From Gamarada debralockiae (lineage: Eukaryota > Ascomycota > Leotiomycetes > Helotiales > Hyphodiscaceae): DNA of 35,275 nucleotides. The notes under the pieces are model-generated. The model was given only the letters and a program-made list of their open reading frames with translations, made no database searches and was not told the DNA's origin. The stretch is from the NCBI GenBank assembly GCA_002803225.1, contig NXFV01000219.1:1-35275 (forward strand), written 5' to 3'. Position numbers and translations under genes: made by a program. Shown here one piece after another: positions 1 through 10,277 of this stretch (within the stretch, counting starts at the first letter, position 1; every line of letters starts with the position of its first letter).

Positions 1-486
1 GATCTTGATGTCTTCGGATGGATTTGAGAGCATAGCTGTTCGGACCCGAAAATAGGGTGAAGCCAGAGGAAACTCTGGTGGAGGCTCACAGTGGTTCTGA
101 CGTGCAAATCAACCGTCAAATTTGGATATGGGAGCGAAAGACTAATCGAACCATCCAGTATAATAGCTGGTTCCTGCCGAAGTTTCCTTAAGGATAACAG
201 TGTTGATTTCGATTTTATGAGGTGAGCGAATGATTGGAGGCCTTGGGTTTGAAACAATCTTAACCTATTCTCAAACTTTAAATATGTAAGAAGTCCTTGT
301 TGCTTATTTGAACGGGGATCCGAATGTACCAACACTAGTGGGCCATTTTTGGCAAGCAGAACTGGCGATGCGGGATGAACCGAACGTGAAGTGAAGGCGC
401 CGGAATATACGCTCATCAGGAATCACAAAAGGTGTTAGTTCATCTAGACAGCAGGACGATGGACATAGAAGTCGGAATCCGCTAAC
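1..486 (+). pseudogene. Degenerate 28S (LSU) rRNA gene fragment
   Basis: The stretch follows the conserved core of fungal 28S rRNA in the sense direction. It holds the block ending in the pieces 'gccagaggaaactctggtgg', 'ctggttcctgccgaag', 'cctattctcaaactttaaat', 'gaactggcgatgcgggatga' and 'gaagtcggaatccgcta'. Against the 25S/28S sequence I know, it has a deletion of about 19 nt near position 50, loss of a few bases near 28, a 5-nt insertion near 163 and many transition-type changes (for example CTCGCAGCGG read as ctcacagtgg). Similarity stops abruptly near 486, where a functional gene would continue with the GTGTGTAACAACTCACC region. It is therefore a non-functional copy outside the rDNA array, probably entering from the left of the window. 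The transitions fit repeat-induced point mutation. The open frames inside it are spurious. Confidence 0.88.
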
Positions 487-550
487 GGTTAAAGTCGGAT
501 ACCTAAAGTCATCGTCTCCAAGTATCGGGAACAACCCCGACTTCTTATGT

Positions 551-673
551 TACAACCTCTCAACCCAAAATATTGTAGCGAGGCCAGGGGGAGGCCAGAA
601 ACCAACCCAAACCGGTTTAGATATCCCACTTTTACCCTGGCCTCGCTACAATATTTTGGGTTGGGAGGTTGTA
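551..673. repeat. Near-perfect long hairpin, MITE-like (arms 551-589 and 635-673)
   Basis: Two 39-bp arms are reverse complements with a single mismatch, separated by a 45-bp spacer. The outer ends read TACAACC...GGTTGTA, and the spacer contains a short palindrome AAACCGGTTT. Such long terminal inverted repeats with a tiny interior are typical of a miniature inverted-repeat element. Ends starting in TA would fit a Tc1/mariner-type TA target, but no clear flanking duplication beyond TA is seen. It sits 65 bp after the decayed rRNA fragment. No second copy is in the window. Confidence 0.7.
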
Positions 674-2622
674 TCCCAGATGGCGTGGATCCCTTGCCCT
701 CTTCTGTCCAATTTTGTACCTCATTTACCATCGCCCTTCAAGTCGTACCAGCCAGACAAATCCGCTGTCGGTGAAAGATGGATGTTGTAAGCAAGCCTTT
801 TCAACTCCATCACCTTTAATCGGCCTGCGGCTACTTAGCGGATGACCATACCGAATGACAAGAAATTGACGACTTAAGAGATAAAATGGTGTAAGAGATA
901 CTTCTCAACCGAGTTTTCCCGCACATTTTCCCATCAGCCTTGTCTCGCCCTGCAAGTCAAGTCTTTTGGCTCTTGAAAGATGAGTCTTCACCGCTCTTCT
1001 TGGGGGCCTAGAAAAAGTAACGTGTCCTTATGTTGCTGAACGAGTTTCCAAGCTCTTGTTTTGTAGCAGGGCGTGAGTGGCGCTCTGGCTCGTTTTATCA
1101 CGAGCTCCTCCTTTCCTGCGAAGAGCACGAGAAGCCGCTTTGTCTGAAACTCCAACCCTTCAAAACGTGGGGATAAACTAACAGGGGTTCAGGACCCCTC
1201 GGGCACTGTCTTCTAATCTTTGTGTTACTCAACCTATCAGGTACAGAGATTGGAGGAAAAGAATTCGATGTGTCCATTCATTGACGGCAGGCGAGGCTCG
1301 AACGGCCGCGAGGTGCATGAAATTTCCTGCCACGGAGCTGCTTAACCAATCATACCAACACAATTCCGTCTTTTATTCGAAGCAGCTCCCCACTTTTACG
1401 TGGAGGGGTAGCGGGCTGCGAACAGCTCGGCGGAGTTACGAACAGATTTTAGCATCCGCCAAAAGTCTTTCTTTAACAAATCATCAAGTCTTATTGGTCC
1501 GCTGCATCGTGAAATCATCAGAGCTCCACACTAATGCGATATCGGAACCTTGGCGTGTCGAAGCTTCGAAAATTTTCATTCCATTTGCTGAAATATTTTT
1601 TGTAGCACGTTGCTGGCGGCATCTGCAATCAACACAGAGCTGTCGGATGTCGTACACCACCCTGCATGCAGAGAGCTGCAAGTTAAAATGCTACCAGTGT
1701 GGGGGGTCCGTGAGGAGGAGATCGGTTAAAACATCCCAGATATACCAAATTGATCCTACAGCCTGTGGACTAAAGGTCGAACACATCACCACAGGATAAT
1801 CCTGACGTTCAAGGAAATGATTTGACATACTAGCTTTTGCTGAGACATCCTGGACTGGTTGAAGATCGAGAGGATGCGCCTGTAAAACGTGACATTGCGG
1901 CCTTCTGCGAGGCCGTCATTGGAGAGAGCCAGCACATGCAAGCCCTAGGGAAGCAGTACCTTAAGGCTAGCCCATTGAGCTCGAACAAGTAAGTAGAAAT
2001 CAACCAATCAATGGTCTGGTTACCTTGCCTTAACAATCCGCGGTAGCCTCCGATACGGAAAACTCGAAGCATATTGAAAGTTGGGCTAAGAAAGTAGGAA
2101 ACCCCACTCAGTACGCAGACACACCATCGTCTGGATTTTCTTCCGGTCCTCCCTCCCTTCTCCTTCACCCTCATTTTCTCCCGCCAGCTCAGTAAAATCA
2201 TTGTCTCCATACTCAGCGTTCGTCGAGTCTAGAAGGTCAAAGATAAGTGAGTGAAATGGCTTCTTCTTGCTCCCATACAAAGACTGAACTACCCCGCAAA
2301 TGGCCATTTCAATCGATGATCAAGCACGGCCTCATCATCATGCATGCATACGTGTGTACATAATCGTGACCAAGGGAGATCTTTGCAGAAGTTACAGCTG
2401 TACTAGTGGATTTTCTTTTAGTTTTTCGTCACATTCAACTCACTGCGCAGAAGAAGCGCTAGCAAGAGCAACGGCGCGGCTACTTATTTGTGCTTCCGTG
2501 CCCTTCGCAATCAACAAACTTTCAAAAACTTTCTACAGCAACATCTCTGACCAAGAACATCTTCAGAACGATCACCCCCTTGCAAGCGATAATCTCACGA
2601 AGTCGCCGCTTTTTTGCCTGCT
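674..2622. other. Gene-poor region and glutamate synthase 5' flank
   Basis: No coding region is supported in the first 1.2 kb; the longest open frame (1281-1799, +) has a composition and content unlike any protein I know. A short stem of six bases (AGGGGT/ACCCCT) lies near 1182-1199. The last few hundred bases are presumably the promoter and leader of the glutamate synthase gene. They are pyrimidine-rich around 2120-2180 and 2420-2440 and hold one GATAAG at 2242-2247, a possible nitrogen GATA-factor site, although a single copy is weak evidence. Confidence 0.45.
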
Positions 2623-5600
2623 ATGGCAAGAGTCGACGATTTCAACGACAGACAAACCCAGATCGATGCTGAGAACGAGCCGTACCATCCGTACGATTAC
2701 AACGAAGAACAAAATGAATCATGGGCCGGAGCTCTTCCGGTGAAGCAGTAAGTCATGTGGCAATCATCTTATGAGCTCTGCTAACTAATTGACCAAGGGG
2801 ATTGTATGATCCAGGATTGGAGAAGGATGCCTGCGGTGTTGGTTTCGCATGGTAAGTTTGTCCAAACAATAGATCTCAAATTCACCAAAACTAACAACCA
2901 ATGCAGCCACATAAAGGGCAAGGCGAGCCATAAGATTGTTAGCGATGGTAGGCTCCTTCTCTATATACTAGTGAATCAATTTGCTAACAATTGTCTTCAA
3001 CAGCGCGGAATCTCCTTTGTAACATGACCCATCGGGGTGCTGTGGGATCCGATGCGCGAGACGGAGACGGTGCGGGTGTTATGACTTCGATCCCCCACAA
3101 GTTCTTCATCAAGAACTTCGAACGCGAGACGGATATAAAGCTTCCTCCTGTGGGTCAATATGCAGTGGGCAATCTTTTCTTCAAGCCAGATGAGGAGACT
3201 TTGCATGAATCAAAGAGACAATTGGAAGAGATCTCAGAGTCACTGGGGTTGAGGGTATTGGGATGGCGAGAGCCCCCTAAAGATTCTACTCTTCTTGGTC
3301 CGGCTGCTGCCTCTCGTGAGCCAATCATTTTGCAGCCATTCGTTGTGCTTGCATCTGCATATGGCCCAGGCAATGCGCCAGAGACAACAGACCCAGAACT
3401 TTTTGATGAAAAATATTTCGAAAGGCAACTCTACGTGCTACGAAAGCGTGCAACCCATACCATTGGCTTGCACAACTGGTTCTACCTGTGCTCCCTTTCC
3501 AACAAGAACATTGTTTACAAGGGCCAGCTTGCTCCAGTCCAAGTCTACCAGTATTACTATGACTTAGTTAATGCTGATTACGAAGCCCATTTTGCTCTTG
3601 TACACTCTCGTTTCTCCACGAATACTTTCCCATCCTGGGATCGTGCCCAGCCCTTGCGATGGGCAGCTCACAATGGTATGGAAGTTGTAAAATTCCCAAG
3701 GAAATTAGATACTAACAATCTAACTAGGTGAAATTAACACATTGCGAGGAAACAAGAACTGGATGCGTGCGCGTGAAGGCGTCATGCAATCCGACATTTT
3801 CGGCGAGGAGCTTGAAATGCTGTACCCCATTGTAGAAGATGGTGGTTCCGATTCAGCTGCTTTCGACAATGTTCTTGAACTGCTCACTGTCAACGGCGTT
3901 CTATCTTTGCCAGAAGCTGTAATGCTCATGGTTCCAGAGGCGTGGCAAGGTAACGCAGCCATGGAACCAGCCAAGGCCGCCTTCTACGAGTGGGCTGCTT
4001 GTCAAATGGAGCCTTGGGATGGACCTGCACTCTTCACCTTCGCTGATGGGAGATACTGTGGTGCAAATCTTGACAGAAATGGCCTCCGACCCTGCAGATA
4101 CTATGTTTTGGATGATGACAGAATCATTTGCGCCTCTGAAGTCGGAACCATTATGGTCGATCCCGAGCGTGTGGTTCTCAAGGGCAGATTGCAACCCGGA
4201 AAGATGTTGCTTGTCGATACATTAGCTGGTCGCATTATTGATGATTCTGAGCTCAAAAACACTGTCGCAACCCGCCACGACTTCAGTGCTTGGCTTCAGA
4301 AGGAGTTGATTAGCTTGCCCAAAATTCACGAGGAGCTGATCGCTGAGGGTTCTGTTGATCTTGCCCCAAAGCCAGATTCAGCACCCATTCAGGAGGATGC
4401 TATGCTGAGAGCATTCGGCTACTCGTTCGAGCAAGTCAGCTTGCTTTTGGGCCCCATGGCTTCTGATGAGAAGGAGGCTCTTGGATCTATGGGTAACGAT
4501 GCCCCACTGGCATGCCTTGCCCAAGCTCCTCGATTGCTGTACGAATACTTCCGCCAGCTTTTCGCACAAGTCACCAACCCTCCCATTGATCCCATCAGAG
4601 AGGCAATCGTCATGTCTCTGGAATGCTACGTCGGTCCTCAGGGCAATTTGCTTGAAATGGACTCCTCGCAGTGCGGCAGATTGCTACTTCCGACACCCAT
4701 TCTGTCCATCCCAGAGTTCAATGCCTTGAAGAACATCAACAAGCATCACTCCGAATGGACAGTCAGAGTAATTGATTTGACCTTCCCCAAGTCCGAGGGT
4801 GTTGAGGGATATCTCAAGCACTTGGACTTCATCTGCGACCAAGCAACTGCTGCCATCGAGAACAAGGATCGCATCATTATCCTTTCTGACCGAGCAACTT
4901 CGGCAGACAGAGTTCCCATTTCTGCCCTGCTTGCTTCTGGCATGGTTCACCACCACTTGGTCAACAACAAGTGGCGATCGCTCGCTGCTTTGGTTGTGGA
5001 GACTGCTGAAGCGCGTGAGGTCCACCACATGTGTGTGCTTGTCGGATACGGTGTTGATGCCATCAACCCCTACCTCGCTATGGAGTGTATCCTGAAGCTC
5101 AACCGCGAGGGCTTAATCCGCAAGAAACTCAGTGATGATGAGCTCATCCGCAACTACAAGTACTCCGCCGATGGTGGTATCTTGAAGGTCATGAGTAAGA
5201 TGGGTATCTCGACCTTGGCCAGTTACAAGGGTGCTCAGATCTTCGAGGCTCTTGGTGTTGATGACACTGTTGTTGACCGATGCTTCAAGGGTACTGCTAC
5301 CAGAATCAAGGGTATCACCTTCGAGCTTATTGCAGAGGATGCATTCCGATTCCACGAGAAGGGTTTCCCATCTCGGTACACAGTCAGCATACCAGGTCTT
5401 GTCGAATCTGGCGAATACCACTGGCGTGACGGCGGAGAACCTCACATCAACGACCCTACATCCATTGCCAACATCCAAGATGCCGTTCGCACGAAGAACG
5501 ACAAGTCATACGAAGCATACTCGCTCTCTGAGTACGAGCAGACCAAGGCTTGCACACTCCGTGGACTTTTGGATTTCAAGTTCGACGAGTGCGCCCCAGT

Positions 5601-7858
5601 TCCGATCGACCAAGTCGAGCCATGGACCGAGATTGTCCGAAGATTCTGCACGGGAGCTATGTCCTACGGTTCCATTTCCATGGAGTCTCACTCAACTCTT
5701 GCCGTTGCCATGAACCGTCTTGGTGGAAAGTCAAACACCGGTGAAGGTGGTGAGGATCCAGAGCGATCCGAGAGAATGCCCAACGGCGATACCATGAGGT
5801 CCGCTATTAAGCAGGTCGCTTCCGGACGATTCGGTGTCACCTCCAACTACTTGGCGGACTCCGACGAGCTTCAAATTAAGATGGCTCAAGGTGCTAAGCC
5901 TGGAGAGGGTGGTGAGCTCCCCGGTCACAAGGTCTCCAAGTCCATTGCACGCACCCGTCACTCCACACCTGGTGTAGGTCTCATTTCGCCACCACCTCAC
6001 CATGACATTTACTCCATCGAAGATTTGAAGCAATTGATCTACGATCTCAAGTGTTCCAACCCACGCTCCCGAGTCTCTGTGAAGCTCGTTTCTGAGACTG
6101 GTGTTGGAATTGTTGCTTCTGGAGTAGCCAAGGCAAAGGCTGATCACATCCTGATCTCTGGTCACGATGGTGGAACTGGTGCTTCTCGATGGACTGGTAT
6201 CAAATACGCCGGTCTTCCTTGGGAACTTGGTTTGGCTGAGACCCATCAGACTTTGGTCCTCAACGACCTTCGAGGTCGTGTCGTTGTCCAGACGGATGGT
6301 CAACTCCGCACTGGACGTGATGTTGCTATCGCCTGTCTGCTTGGCGCTGAAGAATGGGGCTTTGCCACTGCCCCTCTGATCGCCATGGGGTGTATTATGA
6401 TGAGAAAGTGTCACTGTAGCCACCCGGAAACTCCGAAATTTTTGAATGTTTGAACTGACAATATTTTAGTGAACACATGTCCCGTCGGTATCGCTACTCA
6501 AGACCCAGAACTGCGCAAGAAGTTCCAAGGCACTCCTGAGCATGTTATTAATTTCTTCTACTACATCGCAAACGAGTTGAGAGCCATCATGGCAAAGCTT
6601 GGTTTCAGAACCATCAACGAAATGGTTGGCCACGCCGAGTGCTTGCGAGTCCGCGAGGACCTCCGCACCAACAAGACCCAAAACATAGATCTTTCCCTCA
6701 TCCTTACACCTGCTCACAAGCTCCGACCCGGTGTTGCCACGTTCAACGTCCGCAAGCAAGACCATCGACTATATGTCAGACTGGACAACAAGTTGATTTC
6801 TGAAGCCGAATTGACACTTGACAAGGGCTTACCTTCAAGAATCGAGTGTGACATCGTCAACACAGATCGAGCAATGGGAACTTCACTTTCATACCAGTTT
6901 TCCAAGCGGTATGGTGAGGAGGGTCTGCCCATGGACACTGTTCACGTCAACATCAAGGGTTCGGCGGGCCAGTCTTTCGGTGCTTTCCTTGCTCCGGGTA
7001 TCACTTTGGAGCTCGAGGGTGACGCCAACGACTATGTTGGAAAGGGGCTCTCTGGTGGTCGTCTGATCATCTACCCACCCCGCGCTGCTGTCTTTAAGGC
7101 TGAGGAGAACATTATCGTCGGTAACGTCTGCTTATACGGTGCTACCAGCGGAACCGTCTTCTTCCGTGGAATTGCTGCAGAGCGATTCGCCGTTCGAAAC
7201 TCCGGCGCCACAGCTGTTGTCGAGGGCGTTGGTGACCACGGTTGTGAGTACATGACTGGTGGACGCGTTCTTATTCTCGGAGGCACTGGACGTAACTTTG
7301 CTGCCGGTATGTCTGGAGGTATTGCATACATCCTCGACATCCACCAGGACTTCATGTCCAAGCTCAACCCTGAGATGGTTGAAGCCTCTGGCATTGATGA
7401 TCCTACGGAGATCGCTTTCGTCAGAGGCTTGATCGAAGATCACCACCATTACACTGGCTCCGAGCTTGCTGCACGCATCCTTCTCGACTTCAACCGTGCT
7501 CTTCCACGATTCGTCAAGATCTTGCCCGTTGATTATAAGCGCGTCTTGGAGGAAGAGGCCGCCAAAGCTGCTGAAGCTAAGCGCGCCGAGTACCAATTAC
7601 CGCTTCTTCCAGGCAACCCTGTGCGAGAGCTTTCCGAGAAGAAGCACACTCATGAGAAGAAGTCCACCCTTCAAGATATTGAAGAGACCATTGGCGACGC
7701 GGCTGTTGAGAAGAAGAGATCCCTTGTCTTGGACAAGACTAAGGGTTTCATGAAGTACCAACGCCGCTCTGAAAAGTATCGTCCTGCCAAGACCAGAACT
7801 CGTGATTGGGCGGAGCTTTCCAAGCGTCTCGACGAAGATGAGCTCAAGTACCAGGCAG

Positions 7859-7892
<34 letters not shown>

Positions 7893-8265
7893 GTCTGACA
7901 CTGGATGCCCGATCTCAAACATCATTCCCAAGTGGAACGAGCTTGTGTTCCAGAACCAATGGAAGGATGCTCTCAACCGCCTGCTGATGACGAACAACTT
8001 CCCAGAGTTCACTGGACGGGTCTGTCCTGCTCCTTGTGAGGGTGCCTGTGTTCTCGGCATCAACGAAGACCCAGTTGGCATCAAGTCAATCGAATGTGCC
8101 ATCATCGATCGTGGATTCGACATGGGCTGGATGATCCCTCAGCCGCCTAAGGTCCGCACTGGCAAGAAGATTGCCGTCATTGGATCTGGTCCAGCTGGTC
8201 TTGCTTGCGCCGACCAACTCAACAAAGCCGGTCATCAAGTCACCGTCTATGAGCGTGCCGACCGT

Positions 8266-8303
<38 letters not shown>

Positions 8304-9355
8304 ACTCGACAAGAAGATCGTCAAGCGACGAACAGACTTCATGGCTTCCGAGGGCATTGCCTTCAAGACTGGCATTGTTGTTGGTCAGGATGTGACCCTC
8401 ATGGATCTCAAGGCCGAAAACGATGCAGTTGTTATCGCTACTGGAGCTACAGTTGCACGAGACTTGCCAATCAAGAACCGCAGCCTCGAAGGTATCCACT
8501 TCGCCATGCAATTCTTGCATCGAAACACCAAGTCTCTTCTCGACTCTGGGCTTGCAGACGGCGAATACATCTCGGCCAAGGACAAGAACGTCGTTGTCAT
8601 CGGTGGTGGTGATACCGGTAACGATTGCATTGGTACTTCCGTCCGTCACGGTGCCAAGTCCGTTACCAACTTTGAACTTTTGCCACAGCCACCCAACGAG
8701 CGTGCTCGCGACAACCCATGGCCTCAGTGGCCAAGAATTTACCGTGTGGACTACGGACACACTGAGGTTAAGCAGCACATGGGCAAGGATCCTCGCGAGT
8801 ACTGCGTCATGTCTGAGGAGTTCGTCGACGACGGAAGTGGAAAGGTCAAAGGCATCAACACCATCCGTGTTGAATGGACCAAGTCTGCCACTGGTGGATG
8901 GGATATGAAGAAGGTTGATGGCTCGCAGCAATTCTTCCCAGCCGAGCTCGTGCTCCTGTCCATGGGTTTCCTTGGCCCTGAGGATCGTGTTCTTGGTGAT
9001 GAGATCGAGAAGGATGCGCGCAAGAACATCAAGACACCTCCTGGCAAGTATCACACCAATATGGAAGGCGTCTTCGCTGCTGGTGATTGCCGCCGTGGAC
9101 AGTCTCTCATTGTCTGGTAAGTTGTGATCCTCACTGCTCTTATTGAAATCCAACTTATATAATCATAGGGGAATCAACGAGGGTCGTCAAGCTGCTCGTG
9201 AGGTTGATCTCTGGCTTGAGAAGTCAACTAGCCTTCCCATCACCGGTGGTATCGTCAAGCGCACCGCCCAGGAGATCTTCGGACGTGGACCGGCCCGCGA
9301 GATCCAAGGTCGTGCTGAGCGTGCCCCTATCCAGGTGACTGCAGCTGCAACATGA
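2623..9355 (+). CDS. GLT1: Glutamate synthase, NADH-type, fused large and small domains (seven exons)
   Basis: GOGAT converts glutamine plus 2-oxoglutarate to two glutamates using NADH; with glutamine synthetase it forms the GS/GOGAT ammonia-assimilation route. Exons: 2623-2747, 2798-2851, 2907-2947, 3004-3675, 3728-6415, 6470-9116, 9169-9355, giving 2137 aa, the usual size for fungal enzymes. The start is the ATG that leaves a 53-residue propeptide before Cys54 (KDACGVGFA), the expected N-terminal nucleophile of the class II glutamine amidotransferase domain. The central and FMN domains follow (about 480-1300), with the 3Fe-4S cysteines C1186, C1192 and C1197 in spacing C-X5-C-X4-C. Then come the glutamate-synthase alpha C-terminal beta-helix domain and the small-subunit region: cysteine-rich 4Fe-4S motifs from about 1659 (CMDCGVPFC) and in CPAPCEGAC, an FAD GSGPAG at 1765-1770, and a second dinucleotide GGGDTG at 1905-1910. 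All key residues seem intact. The intron at 6416-6469 splits the 3Fe-4S motif. Some early splice sites rest on family conservation. Confidence 0.97.
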
Positions 9356-9950
9356 AAACCTCATGAGGTAGCTCTGTAGTGGTACGTCACAAAAACAAAA
9401 CCAGTTTTGGGTGGTGAGGGACGAGTACATGAGAGGTCAATTGAATAAAAGGGGCATTTGGGATATGGGAGAAACGGCCAGGCTTTTAAGCTTTGCAGAG
9501 ATACCAGAAGCGCAGTCAGGAAGGGTCATTTGAGCTAGGTCTCATTGATACTACATGCTTTTCATGATTATACCAGCGAGATCCTTTTTCGGTGGTTGGT
9601 TGCAGGGAGTTGGGGTGCGCCTTTGAAGTTTCTTGTACATAGATGAATTTATACGAGGTACTGTACATATATATGCCAGAATGATACTGTGAGTGAAATG
9701 TGAGAAGATAATGCCCTTTCCTTAAATAGAGAATGAAGCAATATGCATTTAGATAATCATGGACTCGTTCTATCAATTTATGTCCTCACCTCTGTGGTGC
9801 AAGTTGAGTGACTTAAAACATCACCAATTGACCAATTGAAGTGTGGATCGAAGAAGTGGGGTTGTGAAAAAAAAAAAATTTAAGAGGCTGCAGCATCAGG
9901 AAAAAATAATAGCCAGGGCCCAATCAGCCAATTAAATCAATTAATTTAGG

Positions 9951-9956
9951 CACGTT
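9951..9956. promoter_or_regulatory. CACGTT, candidate lower-affinity Pho4-type site
   Basis: CACGTT lies about 320 bp upstream of the VTC4 start codon. In yeast the phosphate regulator Pho4 (NUC-1/PalcA-type bHLH in filamentous fungi) binds CACGTG strongly and CACGTT more weakly. Assignment rests on the motif and on the function of the downstream gene only. Confidence 0.35.
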
Positions 9957-10003
9957 CTGTGGGACAGCTCTAAACCCTCTACAGCTTAGGACGGCACTTC
10001 TCT

Positions 10004-10009
10004 CACGTG
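10004..10009. promoter_or_regulatory. CACGTG E-box, candidate PHO regulon site
   Basis: A palindromic CACGTG sits 269 bp upstream of the VTC4 ATG and 53 bp from the CACGTT. VTC genes are classic PHO-regulon members in yeast, so a Pho4/NUC-1 type bHLH factor is the natural candidate. Other bHLH factors such as Cbf1 use the same core. Confidence 0.5.
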
Positions 10010-10277
10010 TTGAACGAGCTTTTCGAGCTTCATCTGGTTTTGTTTCTCCAATTTGGAGCTTGGTAGGATATCAATTGTTGGAAACCCTTCATTATTTCAA
10101 CGGTATTTTCCTCTTTTATTGGCTCTGAATTATCTGTATTACATCTAGCCAGCTCTAGCTCTGATTCGGAAGCTAAACCACACCTCAGCTCTTTCGCTCA
10201 CAAGATTTTCGCCTCGTCAGACAAACCTACCCCTCCTTGATCAATTCGAATCTCGAGACAGTTACAACGCCCACAAG

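Larger units (their letters stand above)
9356..10277. other. Intergenic: GLT1 3' end and VTC4 promoter/leader
   Basis: No gene is seen. The left part is the presumed 3' untranslated and termination region of GLT1, with A/T-rich signals near 9640-9680. A run of 12 A lies at 9867-9878. From about 9940 the sequence becomes promoter-like, with E-box type motifs (listed separately) and a pyrimidine-rich leader close to the VTC4 start. Confidence 0.5.

Noticed and set aside
1285..1315. TTCGA core on the minus strand resembling a tRNA T-loop
   Set aside because: The flanking bases do not form the five-pair T stem and no anticodon arm or acceptor stem could be drawn.
1281..1799. 172-codon open frame on the plus strand
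   Set aside because: Composition is irregular, there is no motif or family resemblance, and no splice or leader context; the length is possible by chance.
3155..9153. Long minus-strand frames opposite glutamate synthase (for example 8086-9153, 355 codons)
   Set aside because: Mirror frames of a codon-biased gene; the plus-strand protein accounts for the sequence.
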